Below are positions 47,961 to 55,559 of a DNA stretch of 64,000 nt, piece by piece (position 1 is the first letter of the stretch; the number at the start of each line of letters is the position of its first letter). A program made the translations under genes and the position numbers. Source of the stretch: Colwellia sp. 75C3 (GTDB lineage: Bacteria > Pseudomonadota > Gammaproteobacteria > Enterobacterales > Alteromonadaceae); the NCBI RefSeq assembly GCF_002836255.1, contig NZ_PJAU01000060.1, forward strand, positions 62,001 to 126,000, given 5' to 3'. The notes beneath the pieces were generated by a model. It searched no databases. It saw only the letters and a program-made list of their open reading frames with translations, and was not told where the DNA came from.

Positions 47961-48389
47961 TCATACTGATACATCCTCGAACAAACTCAAAGCTTTCTTA
48001 AAGTCTGCTACCTGCTTAATAGACTTCATACCCTCGATACCTAATGCCATAACATCACGATAGTTAGCCTTACTATTCAATAGCTCTATGACCTGAGCCA
48101 ATAGTATTAAGGTGGTGGTGTCCTGGTCATAGCCCTTGTGATTCATCCAGGCTATAGCGCGCTGTGTTGTGGTACTGGTCCTACTATCCCTGGCATTAGC
48201 TATCGCTTGTTCTGCCTCTGTTGGTGCTACTGTGCAGCCGTGTACCTGTAGGGCCATGTGTACGCTATCAGGGTTAAGGTGATACTGTGCTGCTATCTCT
48301 TCTATAGATAGGCCCTTGTTATACTCTTTTACTACTTCTTTAGAGCTAATCAATATTCTATACCTCGGTATTGTGGCAACATGCAGCAC
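47961..48389 (-). CDS. Hypothetical protein with N-terminal helix-turn-helix
   Basis: Residues about 18-52 (VVKEYNKGLSIEEIAAQYHL then NPDSVHMALQVHG) form a homeodomain-like helix-turn-helix. The C-terminal 85 residues are helical without a recognised family. GTG start at 48389. A TTG at 48353 with GAGG nine bases upstream is a better-supported start and would give 130 aa. Separated from the leftward operon by a candidate small RNA gene on the other strand. Probably a DNA-binding regulator of the element. Confidence 0.65.
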   Translation of the reverse strand: MLHVATIPRYRILISSKEVVKEYNKGLSIEEIAAQYHLNPDSVHMALQVHGCTVAPTEAEQAIANARDSRTSTTTQRAIAWMNHKGYDQDTTTLILLAQVIELLNSKANYRDVMALGIEGMKSIKQVADFKKALSLFEDVSV

Positions 48390-48507
48390 CGCGCTAGTGG
48401 TGTGCTGCCGTTGCTGTATAAGTAATTAAACTAAAGGAATTGAGCCATAAATATAACACCTGGAACTATTGTTAATTGTTATGGTTCGATCTTGTTATAT
48501 AGTCGCT

Positions 48508-48645
48508 GTCCCAACAAGCCAGCGCAGCAAGCTGCTGCTTGTCGGGTCCCTGCTAGACTAAATTAATAGTGTAAGCGTAGGGTGTAAGGTAAAAAGTGTA
48601 AGGTAAAAGGGCAATTCCCTCTATTAAAACAATAGAGGGTTTTTC
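48508..48645 (+). ncRNA. Candidate small RNA with promoter and terminator
   Basis: A good promoter, TTGTTA (48476-48481), 16 bp, TATAGT (48498-48503), leads into CCCAACAAGC (48510-48519) pairing with GCTTGTCGGG (48537-48546) and an inner GC-rich hairpin. Two tandem copies of GTGTAAGGTAAAA follow. It ends at an intrinsic terminator: CCCTCTATT / AATAGAGGG (48617-48639) with five Ts. There is no ORF in it, and both neighbours are on the other strand. Predicted transcript about 138 nt. Confidence 0.5.
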
Positions 48646-48652
48646 TCTATCA

Positions 48653-49489
48653 CTATTTTGTTGCTAATGCTTTCTTGGCGCTAGGCGAATTCATAAACCC
48701 AGACACCACACCCCTGGACCTATCAACAGCTTTAGCTATCTGCGTGTTATTTTTACCATCACGTTTTAATGCAATAGCTTTTTCTTGCCAGGTTGAAATG
48801 TCTTTGTTTTCTAGTGCCGTTAATCGATCGTCTGTTATATCCTGGCGCACAGTTGATACTGTTGATTGTATTTCTAAGCGTTTTACACGGTCCTCTAGGT
48901 TCAATATTCTGTCGTGTGCTGTCACTTGTTTAGCCACAATATTAACCGCCTTGTTTAGTGTTGTGGCCTCTGCAACATCTGCCACAGAATAAATATTATC
49001 CCTTTTCATTGCCTCGATTTTAGCTATAGCAATGGGACCCCCAAAAATATGCATTCTACTGTAAGCAAAATTATGATTTTCTTGAAGTTTTCGTCCACTA
49101 TGTTTAACCTTTTCTAGCCAGTCAGCCGCAACATGATTATCTTTTCCAGTGGTGGCAACAATAGCCACTATATTTAAAGCTGTATTAGCATCAACGCCAC
49201 ACAGCAACAGGTCAAATATTTCTATGCAGTTTTGTTGCATTAGTTTATAAAATATTCGTTCTGGGTCCTCTTCAAGTAGTTTCTCTGTAATCTCCTGTAT
49301 TAGTTGGGTTTCTTTGCTTGCGTACTCTGCGTTAATAGCGGTGATTTTCTTTCTTCTTTCGGCTTGTTCTAGTTGCAGTAACTCTCTAGGGTCTGTAATT
49401 ATTGCTGTCATAACTATTCCAGGTAATTTAATAGGTTTTATGTGGTGCTTTCGCCTAAATGACTTATTAATTGTGGTGTCCTTGCCCAT
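48653..49489 (-). CDS. Hypothetical coiled-coil protein with C-terminal helix-turn-helix
   Basis: Not recognised. The 278-aa protein has a Lys/Glu-rich helical region (about 30-70), a central globular part, a coiled coil (about 195-230, ILNLEDRVKRLEIQSTVSTV) and a C-terminal helix-turn-helix (EKAIALKRDGKNNTQIAKAV, then DRSRGVVSGFMNS). It is the last gene of the leftward operon and overlaps the previous one by 23 bases. Possibly a replication or partition accessory or a repressor. This is inference from architecture only. Confidence 0.65.
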   Translation of the reverse strand: MGKDTTINKSFRRKHHIKPIKLPGIVMTAIITDPRELLQLEQAERRKKITAINAEYASKETQLIQEITEKLLEEDPERIFYKLMQQNCIEIFDLLLCGVDANTALNIVAIVATTGKDNHVAADWLEKVKHSGRKLQENHNFAYSRMHIFGGPIAIAKIEAMKRDNIYSVADVAEATTLNKAVNIVAKQVTAHDRILNLEDRVKRLEIQSTVSTVRQDITDDRLTALENKDISTWQEKAIALKRDGKNNTQIAKAVDRSRGVVSGFMNSPSAKKALATK

Positions 49490-49793
49490 ACTGTGAAAGC
49501 TGTTTACGACCTAATACCAACGCTTTCAGGTGATAACCTCTCAACCATTCCGTTTCTATTGTTGGGTCCTCGACAGCGTTCAAAGCTTTGTTAAACTCAT
49601 TAGCATATAATTCATAATCCAGTAATAAATTACGGTTGTATTGTTCTGCCTCCATACCTTTAGATAGAAAAACACCATCACGGTTAACGGGGTAAGCCTT
49701 ACCAGTTAAGCGCGTAAACTCCTGGTAAAGCTCTATATATTGGCTATCGGTTGTAACTTGGTGCTGTAGTAGTTTTGGTTTAATGATACTCAC
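49467..49793 (-). CDS. Hypothetical 108-aa protein
   Basis: Not recognised. Soluble, helical, charged (TTDSQYIELYQEFTRLTGKA; DYELYANEFNKALNAVEDPT), ending in a Gln/His-rich tail. It overlaps its neighbours by 14 and 23 bases within the leftward operon, which indicates translational coupling. Confidence 0.62.
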   Translation of the reverse strand: MSIIKPKLLQHQVTTDSQYIELYQEFTRLTGKAYPVNRDGVFLSKGMEAEQYNRNLLLDYELYANEFNKALNAVEDPTIETEWLRGYHLKALVLGRKQLSQYGQGHHN

Positions 49794-50172
49794 TGATAAA
49801 CCATCCTTTTAATACTTGTACAATTAGGTCAACGGGCGCACGTTCTGCCCCTCTCATTGCCCTTAAACGGTTTAGATATGCTATTGCATCAATAACAGGA
49901 TAAACACCTTTTAGAGCGTGCTTTGTGCCTATGGTCATAGCTGCATGTTTGCTAAGTTCATTGGCGAAAGTATTAATATCATTTGATACTAAATCCTTAC
50001 CTGTTTGGATAGGGCATAACCCAGGAGAACCAGCAAGTAATAGCATGGCAATGTATTGCTCTAACTTGTTATAATACCTTGTGTTTGATTGGCTGCTATC
50101 GGTACGTGTGCCTGGCTTATCGGTAGTAGCCTTACTAATTCTAGTCACTGAGCTATTAAGCATAATAACCAC
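49780..50172 (-). CDS. Hypothetical 130-aa protein
   Basis: Not recognised. A mainly helical protein (YYNKLEQYIAMLLLAGSPGL; YPVIDAIAYLNRLRAMRGAE; LIVQVLKGWF) without signal or membrane helix. Overlaps the AP2 gene by 17 bases. An alternative ATG lies three codons in. Its position between DNA-binding genes suggests a role in control or replication of the element, unproven. Confidence 0.62.
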   Translation of the reverse strand: MVIMLNSSVTRISKATTDKPGTRTDSSQSNTRYYNKLEQYIAMLLLAGSPGLCPIQTGKDLVSNDINTFANELSKHAAMTIGTKHALKGVYPVIDAIAYLNRLRAMRGAERAPVDLIVQVLKGWFISEYH

Positions 50173-50761
50173 CGTGTTTAATTGCTTTAGCGACTCGATA
50201 CAAACCGCGCTTTAGTGTTGTTTCCTCTAAACCATCAGCAACAGCTATTACCTGTTCTGATTTAGCTTTACAGAAAGCCCTATACGCCTCTATTTCAGTA
50301 TCAAACGTACCTAAATGTATTTGTATACGATTAGCAGAATAAGCAGCCGCAAACCGCTTTTTATTAATCTTAACGCCAGCAGGTAACCCTGATTTATTCG
50401 GGGTAACCTTAACTATACTTGCTATAGGCGTAGGCACGAATAAGCAGAACTCAGGACAGTAAACCCTGTTATTAGGTAATACTAATCTAGCCGTTAGTGC
50501 ATGGTTCTTAATGTAATTCAAATCAAACCATACTTTAAACACGCTAAACCGTTGCCACTCAGGGCAAACAATAAAACCTTTGTGTTTATGTTTAGTGCTA
50601 TAGCAAAGAGCTAGCATATCGTGCCAGGTTCTATAAGCAGGGCAAACGTAAGGTACACCGTTAACTGTTGGTTTAACCTGGGATGTAGAGTCGTTAATAC
50701 CCACACCAAACAATATAGATTCTTTAGGGTTCTTGATTTTGATAATAGGAAAGTCAGCCAT
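50156..50761 (-). CDS. AP2-domain DNA-binding protein, phage type
   Basis: The 201-aa protein pairs an N-terminal region typical of phage proteins (AYRTWHDMLALCYSTKHKHK, then VCPEWQRFSVFKVWFDLNY) with an AP2/integrase-like DNA-binding domain at about 125-172 (GLPAGVKINKKRFAAAYSAN then HLGTFDTEIEAYRAFCKA). In phages such AP2 domains are often fused to HNH nucleases. No HNH motif is visible here, so it is probably a sequence-specific binding protein. It overlaps the AlpA-like gene by one base. Confidence 0.72.
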   Translation of the reverse strand: MADFPIIKIKNPKESILFGVGINDSTSQVKPTVNGVPYVCPAYRTWHDMLALCYSTKHKHKGFIVCPEWQRFSVFKVWFDLNYIKNHALTARLVLPNNRVYCPEFCLFVPTPIASIVKVTPNKSGLPAGVKINKKRFAAAYSANRIQIHLGTFDTEIEAYRAFCKAKSEQVIAVADGLEETTLKRGLYRVAKAIKHGGYYA

Positions 50762-51003
50762 TAACTAGCACCTCTTTCAGCAACTAACAGTTTAACGATC
50801 GCTTTCATTTCATCGTCAGACTTTCCAGCCATAATAGCGTGGATAACTGCATCAAGTTCAACGCTTGACCATACGGTAGTCTGTAGTGCTATCTTAACAC
50901 CTGCTGGTATCAATCCTGCTTGAATGCGTTTGTATAGGGTCGCTTTACTGATACCAAGTTTTTCAGCAGTTGCTTTAGAGCGTAATAATTGTAGATTGTT
51001 CAT
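50761..51003 (-). CDS. AlpA/excisionase-like helix-turn-helix regulator
   Basis: An 80-aa DNA-binding protein with the MerR-like helix-turn-helix of AlpA/Cox/excisionase proteins (RSKATAEKLGISKATLYKRI, then QAGLIPAGVKI). It is the first gene of the leftward operon. Proteins of this size next to integrases often act as excisionase or early regulator, so it may direct excision by the serine integrase. A Fur-box-like palindrome lies about 92 bp upstream. Confidence 0.75.
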   Translation of the reverse strand: MNNLQLLRSKATAEKLGISKATLYKRIQAGLIPAGVKIALQTTVWSSVELDAVIHAIMAGKSDDEMKAIVKLLVAERGAS

Positions 51004-51521
51004 GTTTAAAAGTACTCACAAAGTTGTGTGAACTAATAATAATTGTGGGTGATTGGTGGGCAGAAACGAAAAAAGCCACCAGTATAAGTACACCCTAATG
51101 ATTATCATTAGTTAGTGAACTTACGCTAAGTGACCTCTTAATAGTGGTTTTAGTAAGTCGCTAGGTTTTATTACCTAACTCCGCTGCCTTGTTACTTTTG
51201 TAACTGCGGTTGGCTTAATGAAACGGATAGTATCGGCCTCAATAAGTGATAGCAAACAATAACTGGTATTTTAGTACTGTTCGATTAGTCGCTAATCGGT
51301 TGTAAACTTAAATTACTGCCTGTGGTTAACGTATGGGCGTGTAAGCTGCTTAAATAAAATATTATATCAATGTGTTCGTTATTTTATTTTACGGCCTTTA
51401 CTGCCTATTTAAGTGGGTTGTAGGGGGTATGTAAAGACAGTCTTGTGGTTGATTGGTAGACCAATTCACCATTAGGTAGGTTTTATTGTTATTTGATGTA
51501 AAAGATAGCCTTATGGTTTAT
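51004..51521. promoter_or_regulatory. Promoter region of the leftward operon and right end of the element
   Basis: No gene. CTAATGATTATCATTAG (51095-51111) is a perfect palindrome that agrees with 14 of the 15 inner bases of the Fur box. CGATTAGTCGCTAATCG (51282-51298) is a second perfect palindrome, and ATTGGTAGACCAAT (51452-51465) is a third, imperfect at its centre and close to the right junction. The last may belong to the integrase binding site. Confidence 0.5.
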
Positions 51522-51533
51522 AGGTAAGCCAAT
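51522..51533. other. attR core
   Basis: AGGTAAGCCAAT at the junction with the MATE 5' half. One base differs from the left copy. Beyond it, the MATE frame runs out into element DNA as INHKAIFYIK and stops. Confidence 0.75.
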
Positions 51534-52253
51534 AGCGAGCAATTTTTTAATGCACGGTATATCAGCATGCCATAGAGAAAAATCAATGCTTACGTATCTC
51601 TTTGTTGTAATAAAGTAATAACATAACAGCATTACTGCAAAGACAACCGATATTGAACTAGCAAAACCAGCACCGGCAATACCCATGGCATAACCAGAGC
51701 CCCAACCAGCAATCAAAATAGGTGACAGAATAATATTGAGTAAAATAGACAGCGTTTGAATAACCATAGTCGGTTTGACAATACCTGTTCCACGTAGCGC
51801 AGAGCTGATAGAAACCATCATAAATTGCAACGCCATACAGGGAATGAACCAGTGTAGGTAAGCTAAGCCCATGGTCACAGTTTCAGGGTCTTGTGATATT
51901 AGGTTGAGGTAAAATTCTGCTCCGATATAACCAATGATACAAACAATGACGCCAAGTACAGTAGATAACATCATCGATTGGTTGAAGGTGAGGTTAGCGT
52001 CTTGTTGATCTTTCGCGCCTACGGCATGAGATATGAGCGCAGCAGTACTAACATTAAGTATTTGCGTAAGAGCGAAGATTAAAAACATCGCATTACCCGC
52101 TAAGCTCAGTCCGGCGAGTGCAGCGGGGCCTAACTTACCAACAAAATACAAATCAACAATGAAATACAGTGTTTGAATCAGCATGCCTATCATCATAGGC
52201 AAGGCCATCGAGATCAAATGTTTAGGAATTGAGCCTTGGGTAAGATCTTTCAT
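51522..52253 (-). pseudogene. N-terminal half of the MATE-family efflux gene
   Basis: Encodes the first 244 native residues of the transporter (MKDLTQGSIPKHLISMALPM; TLYFIVDLYFVGKLGPAALA; ISSALRGTGIVKPTMV) with about six membrane helices. It then reads ten residues into the island and stops at 51489. Its missing half lies at 39709-40386. Excision by the integrase would restore a complete gene. Its own promoter and start are intact, so a half-protein may still be made. Confidence 0.88.
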
Positions 52254-52300
52254 TTTTGATGAAATCCGTTTGTGAATGTTTTTAAGTCAAATGATTAAGG

Positions 52301-52413
52301 TAAAGCTTACTCGCACTTTCAGATGATTTTGTGCGCCAACACTTTATCGTTTAATTGTAGGAGGCGAAAAGGCTGCTTGTACATCAGCACCAAAAAGTTG
52401 AGTGAACTAATAA
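52301..52413 (-). pseudogene. Vestige of a second MATE gene
   Basis: The DNA matches the region around 40165-40335 of the MATE 3' half: TAAAG-x-TT-x-CTCGCACT, ATTTTGTGCGCCAA, then CATCAGC-x-CCAAAA-x-GTTGA. About 60 bp are deleted inside. It lies on the same strand just upstream of the intact MATE start, so it looks like the decayed tail of a tandem paralogue. Confidence 0.7.
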
Positions 52414-52613
52414 CTACCGGCTAGCTTTGATGGATTGTTGATTTTATGTTAACGCATTAATCTATTTATAGATTTGTACACTTTAGAACAGTATAAGCAC
52501 ATTGTTTGTATATTTTATTTATACACCGTGATGTATAATCACCGAAAAGTTAAATCAAAATTGTATGAGGCTCATTGTAATGTTAGCCTTTCATCAATAA
52601 TCAAGGAACAACA

Positions 52614-52937
52614 ATGTTAATTCTAACAAGAAGAATAAGTGAAGTATTGATCATCAATGATGATGTCAAAGTAACAGTGCTAGCTATACAAGGCAATCAA
52701 GTTCGCATTGGTATTGATGCACCTAAGCATGTTTCAGTTCATCGTGAAGAAATATACAACAAGATTCAAGAAGAGAAAAGCACTACTTCTGGTGATACTT
52801 TGGTTGAACCAGAACAGCCAAAAAACCAGGTTCAACAAGAGCAAGTAACGACTACTTTTGATACTTTGTTAGAGCCAACACAGCCAAACAACAAGATCGT
52901 CAATATAGTTTTTAAGAAGTCTCGCAAGGTTGCTTAA
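52614..52937 (+). CDS. csrA: CsrA with a long C-terminal extension
   Basis: An RNA-binding post-transcriptional regulator. Residues 1-55 match CsrA/RsmA well ([40 protein letters not shown]), with the Arg residues that contact GGA motifs. Normal CsrA stops near residue 60. This one continues to 107 with two similar blocks, [12 protein letters not shown] (60-71) and [12 protein letters not shown] (82-93), and a basic tail ([14 protein letters not shown]). The extension may add RNA contacts or a partner site. AAGGAA precedes the ATG, and AATCTATTTATAGATT (52459-52474) is a palindrome in the upstream region. Confidence 0.85.
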   Translation: MLILTRRISEVLIINDDVKVTVLAIQGNQVRIGIDAPKHVSVHREEIYNKIQEEKSTTSGDTLVEPEQPKNQVQQEQVTTTFDTLLEPTQPNNKIVNIVFKKSRKVA

Positions 52938-53071
52938 CCAGCCATTGCAGTAATTAATTTAGTTAGAAATAATTAGAGAAAATAAAAAGTAGCATTAGTA
53001 GTAGCGACTATCGTATTCACAGATGCAAAGGGGTTATTCGCATCAGGTTGCCACTCATTTAATCAAAGTAA

Positions 53072-53250
53072 TACCAAGTACATTAATTAATTGACCACTT
53101 AGCGAGAATTAAAAGGCTTAGAGGCAAGGCATTGATTGAAGCGAATGGTTATTCAGGAGGATGTGCTCCTGCATCCTCTAATAAGCTGTATCCATGCAGC
53201 GTCCTTCTCAAAATCAATAACGCAGCATGTAAGCCTTTTAAGCTCGCCCT
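53072..53250. repeat. Palindromic MITE-like repeat, copy 2
   Basis: Begins TAATACCAAGTACATTAA then TTGACCACTT like the copy at 6064. GCGAGAATTAAAAGGCTTA (53102-53120) pairs with TAAGCCTTTTAAGCTCGC (53230-53247). Non-coding. The rest of the gap 52938-53397 shows no gene. Confidence 0.6.
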
Positions 53251-53397
53251 TTGGGAGTTTATTAGCAAACTAATAACTGCTCAAAATTAAAGAAATATAG
53301 AATGACTATGTTTAAGTAATTCTGATTGTTTTAAGCTCGCTAATATAACTCTAAGTTGATTAATTTCTTAGTGTAATTGGTATAGAGGAAAATAATT

Positions 53398-53559
53398 TTG
53401 AATAAAGCACTGGAGCTATTTCTAGCTGATGAAAAAAACAAACGTACAGTCACTATTCTTGAATCATTACTTGATGGAGTTTCTGTCATTCAAATAGCAA
53501 GTAAGCAAGATGTAACTCGTGACGCCGTTTATAAGGTCAAAGAGAAATACATTAAGTAA
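53398..53559 (+). CDS. 53-aa helix-turn-helix protein
   Basis: A TTG start, nine bases after AGAGGA, opens 53 codons (MNKALELFLADEKNKRTVTI...). Residues 24-50 have helix-turn-helix character (LLDGVSVIQIASKQDVTRDA, then VYKVKEKY), like the sigma-70 region 4 or homeodomain-like recognition fold. A strong terminator lies 64 bp after the stop. Too short for automatic gene calls, but the ribosome-binding site, fold pattern and terminator support it. Confidence 0.62.
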   Translation: MNKALELFLADEKNKRTVTILESLLDGVSVIQIASKQDVTRDAVYKVKEKYIK

Positions 53560-53622
53560 GGTGAAATTTATTCCCCTTACACAATGTCTAAAGGTTGTCA
53601 GTACAACTAGGCATTAATAATT

Positions 53623-53647
53623 AACCACCTTTTGAGGTGGTTTTTTT
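53623..53647 (+). terminator. Intrinsic terminator after the 53-aa gene
   Basis: Stem AACCACCT / AGGTGGTT with a 4-base loop followed by a T run. Confidence 0.9.
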
Positions 53648-53829
53648 ATGCCTGAAATTTAGTGAGGCATAACAGGATCCGTTATATCTATCGTTAATGG
53701 GGAATAAAATCACTTTTCGTTGCTAATCTAATCCAAATCATTAAATAAATATTAAATACATTAATCTAAATTAGCATTTCAAACGTACGTTAATTTAAAG
53801 AGGCTATTGATATATATTTTGGATGCTAT

Positions 53830-54336
53830 TTGAATAATTTAATGATGTTTAACCTAGTTGTTTTTAACCTTGCCTGGTTTGGCTTGGTTTATTGGGGCAA
53901 TACTTTTATTCCCTTTAGCCTGTTATTGCTTAGTGCTCACTTATATTTTATAGCAAAAGTACCGAGTGAATTATGGTTAATACTGTCGATAACCGTCATT
54001 GGCATCTTTATCGACTCACTATTTCAATATTCCACTGTTTTTATTTTTGCTAACAGTAATCACATTCCGTTTTGGTTGATGGTGTTATGGGCTTGTTTTG
54101 GGGCAACTATTTGTCATAGTTTACAATTTTTAGCTAAATCTAAAGTCTTACAACTACTGGTTGGAGCATTATTCGCACCATTAAGTTATATGGCAGGTTA
54201 CAAATTTGAAGTGGTTGATTTTAGTTTGTCACCGCTAATAACATACTTAATATTGAGTTTTATCTGGGCATGGTTATTTGTTTTATTTTTCGCTTTAAAA
54301 GATAAATTAGTCAACGTAGAGGTGAGCCATGTTTAG
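53830..54336 (+). CDS. DUF2878 inner-membrane protein
   Basis: A 168-aa membrane protein with five or six helices (FNLVVFNLAWFGLVYWGNTF; ELWLILSITVIGIFIDSLFQ; LITYLILSFIWAWLFVLFFA), matching the DUF2878 family found in the RpoE-ChrR photo-oxidative stress cluster of marine gammaproteobacteria. TTG start with GGA eight bases upstream. An ATG four codons later is an alternative. It overlaps the next gene by eight bases. Molecular role unknown. Confidence 0.78.
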   Translation: MNNLMMFNLVVFNLAWFGLVYWGNTFIPFSLLLLSAHLYFIAKVPSELWLILSITVIGIFIDSLFQYSTVFIFANSNHIPFWLMVLWACFGATICHSLQFLAKSKVLQLLVGALFAPLSYMAGYKFEVVDFSLSPLITYLILSFIWAWLFVLFFALKDKLVNVEVSHV

Positions 54337-54919
54337 AATTCCTTATTATTTATTCTCTGCACATTTTTCGTGTTTTTGCTTGATAACAATTTGTTTGTCA
54401 CAAAATGCGGCCTTTGCAAAAAGTATGACTGATGCAATGACGTTACCCAACAATTTTAAAAGCACTCTGGATACACGAAAGTTTGTATCGATTGGTGAAA
54501 CGACCTTTTCTTTTTTGTTTTGGGATCTCTATAAAAGTCAGTTACTGACAACATCAGGAAAATATCCCATTGAAATAGAAAAAGATAACTTACTGCTGGA
54601 TATCAATTATTTGGCTGATATTTCGAGTGATGACCTTATTGAAAGAACCATTGAGCAATGGCAACACCTAGGCATAACGCCAGAAAAATACCAAGATTAT
54701 TTGCCGGAACTAAAAGCTATTTGGCCAAATATTACCGATGGCGATAGTTTAACTTTGCTTATTCACCAAGGACGCAGTGTTTTCTATTTTAATCAGCAAT
54801 ATGTTGGCGTTATTAATGATGCCAAATTTGGGCAAATGTTTTTGGCTATTTGGTTATCTGAAAATACCAGTGAACCAAGCCTTCGCCATGAATTATTAGG
54901 AGGTATCAAAGATGAATAA
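54329..54919 (+). CDS. Exported chalcone-isomerase-like domain protein
   Basis: A signal peptide (about residues 1-31) precedes a chalcone_isomerase-like domain (NNFKSTLDTRKFVSIGETTF, FLFWDLYKSQLLTTSGKYPI, GDSLTLLIHQGRSVFYFNQQ). The plant-type catalytic role is not expected, and bacterial relatives probably bind fatty acids or lipids. It sits in the DUF2878-CHI-DUF3833 trio and overlaps both neighbours by eight bases, so the three are one operon. Periplasmic. Confidence 0.82.
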   Translation: MFRIPYYLFSAHFSCFCLITICLSQNAAFAKSMTDAMTLPNNFKSTLDTRKFVSIGETTFSFLFWDLYKSQLLTTSGKYPIEIEKDNLLLDINYLADISSDDLIERTIEQWQHLGITPEKYQDYLPELKAIWPNITDGDSLTLLIHQGRSVFYFNQQYVGVINDAKFGQMFLAIWLSENTSEPSLRHELLGGIKDE

Positions 54920-55478
54920 ACTTAAGCATTTTATACTTATAGCAATGGTTAGTGTGTGTATCTCTAGTTGTTCTACAGCTTTAAACGATTATCAAGAGAC
55001 TGAAACCCCTTTTGATATTAAGAATTACTTTGATGGTCAGGTTATCGGTTGGGGTATGGTTCAAGATTACTCTAATAAAGTAAGTCGACGCTTTTGTGTT
55101 GAAATAGTGGGCAGTTGGCAGGGCAATGATGGCGTGCTTGCCGAAACATTCTACTTTAATGATGGTGAAGTCAGTTATCGAAACTGGCAATTATCAAAAA
55201 AAGTCGATGGTAGCTACCAAGGGCAAGCGGAAGATGTGGTAGGAACAGCCCTTGGTAAACATCAGGGCTTTGCTTTTCAGTTTCAATACCAATTATCATT
55301 AGTTGTCGAAGATGAAACTTATCAAGTCTTTATGGATGATTGGATGTATCAACTAGACGAACATCGGGTAATGAATAAAACCTCAATGAGTAAGTTAGGT
55401 ATTAACGTTGCGGAAGTGACATTGTTTTTTGATAAACAAACACAAGTACAAACCTGCCCAAATGGCAACTCGATATAA
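54912..55478 (+). CDS. DUF3833 lipoprotein
   Basis: A lipoprotein signal ends in a lipobox-like ISSC at residues 17-20, and the 168-residue mature part matches DUF3833 (PFDIKNYFDGQVIGWGMVQD, FYFNDGEVSYRNWQL, YQVFMDDWMYQLDEHRVMNK). Probably anchored to the outer membrane. Third gene of the DUF2878 operon. The function is unknown, but membership in the ChrR-controlled gene set suggests a lipid or membrane protection role. Confidence 0.82.
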   Translation: MNKLKHFILIAMVSVCISSCSTALNDYQETETPFDIKNYFDGQVIGWGMVQDYSNKVSRRFCVEIVGSWQGNDGVLAETFYFNDGEVSYRNWQLSKKVDGSYQGQAEDVVGTALGKHQGFAFQFQYQLSLVVEDETYQVFMDDWMYQLDEHRVMNKTSMSKLGINVAEVTLFFDKQTQVQTCPNGNSI

Positions 55479-55559
55479 ATACACTGTTGTTAGGAGTAAA
55501 TTTTTTGCTCTGTTTTTACTCTGACAGTTGTATAAATTAACATTTTTATTCATTAACGT

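Larger units (their letters stand above)
40375..51533. mobile_element. Integrative element carried by a serine integrase, inserted in a MATE gene
   Basis: Boundaries are defined by the split MATE gene and the short core repeated at both ends. The left end has a large serine recombinase. A rightward cargo operon (42845-47245) and a leftward regulatory operon (47961-51003) converge on a non-coding zone. There are no phage structural genes, conjugation genes, relaxase or IS transposase. The element is about 11.1 kb. Confidence 0.88.

Noticed and set aside
40387..51521. Island as a complete prophage
   Set aside because: No capsid, tail, terminase or lysis gene can be seen.
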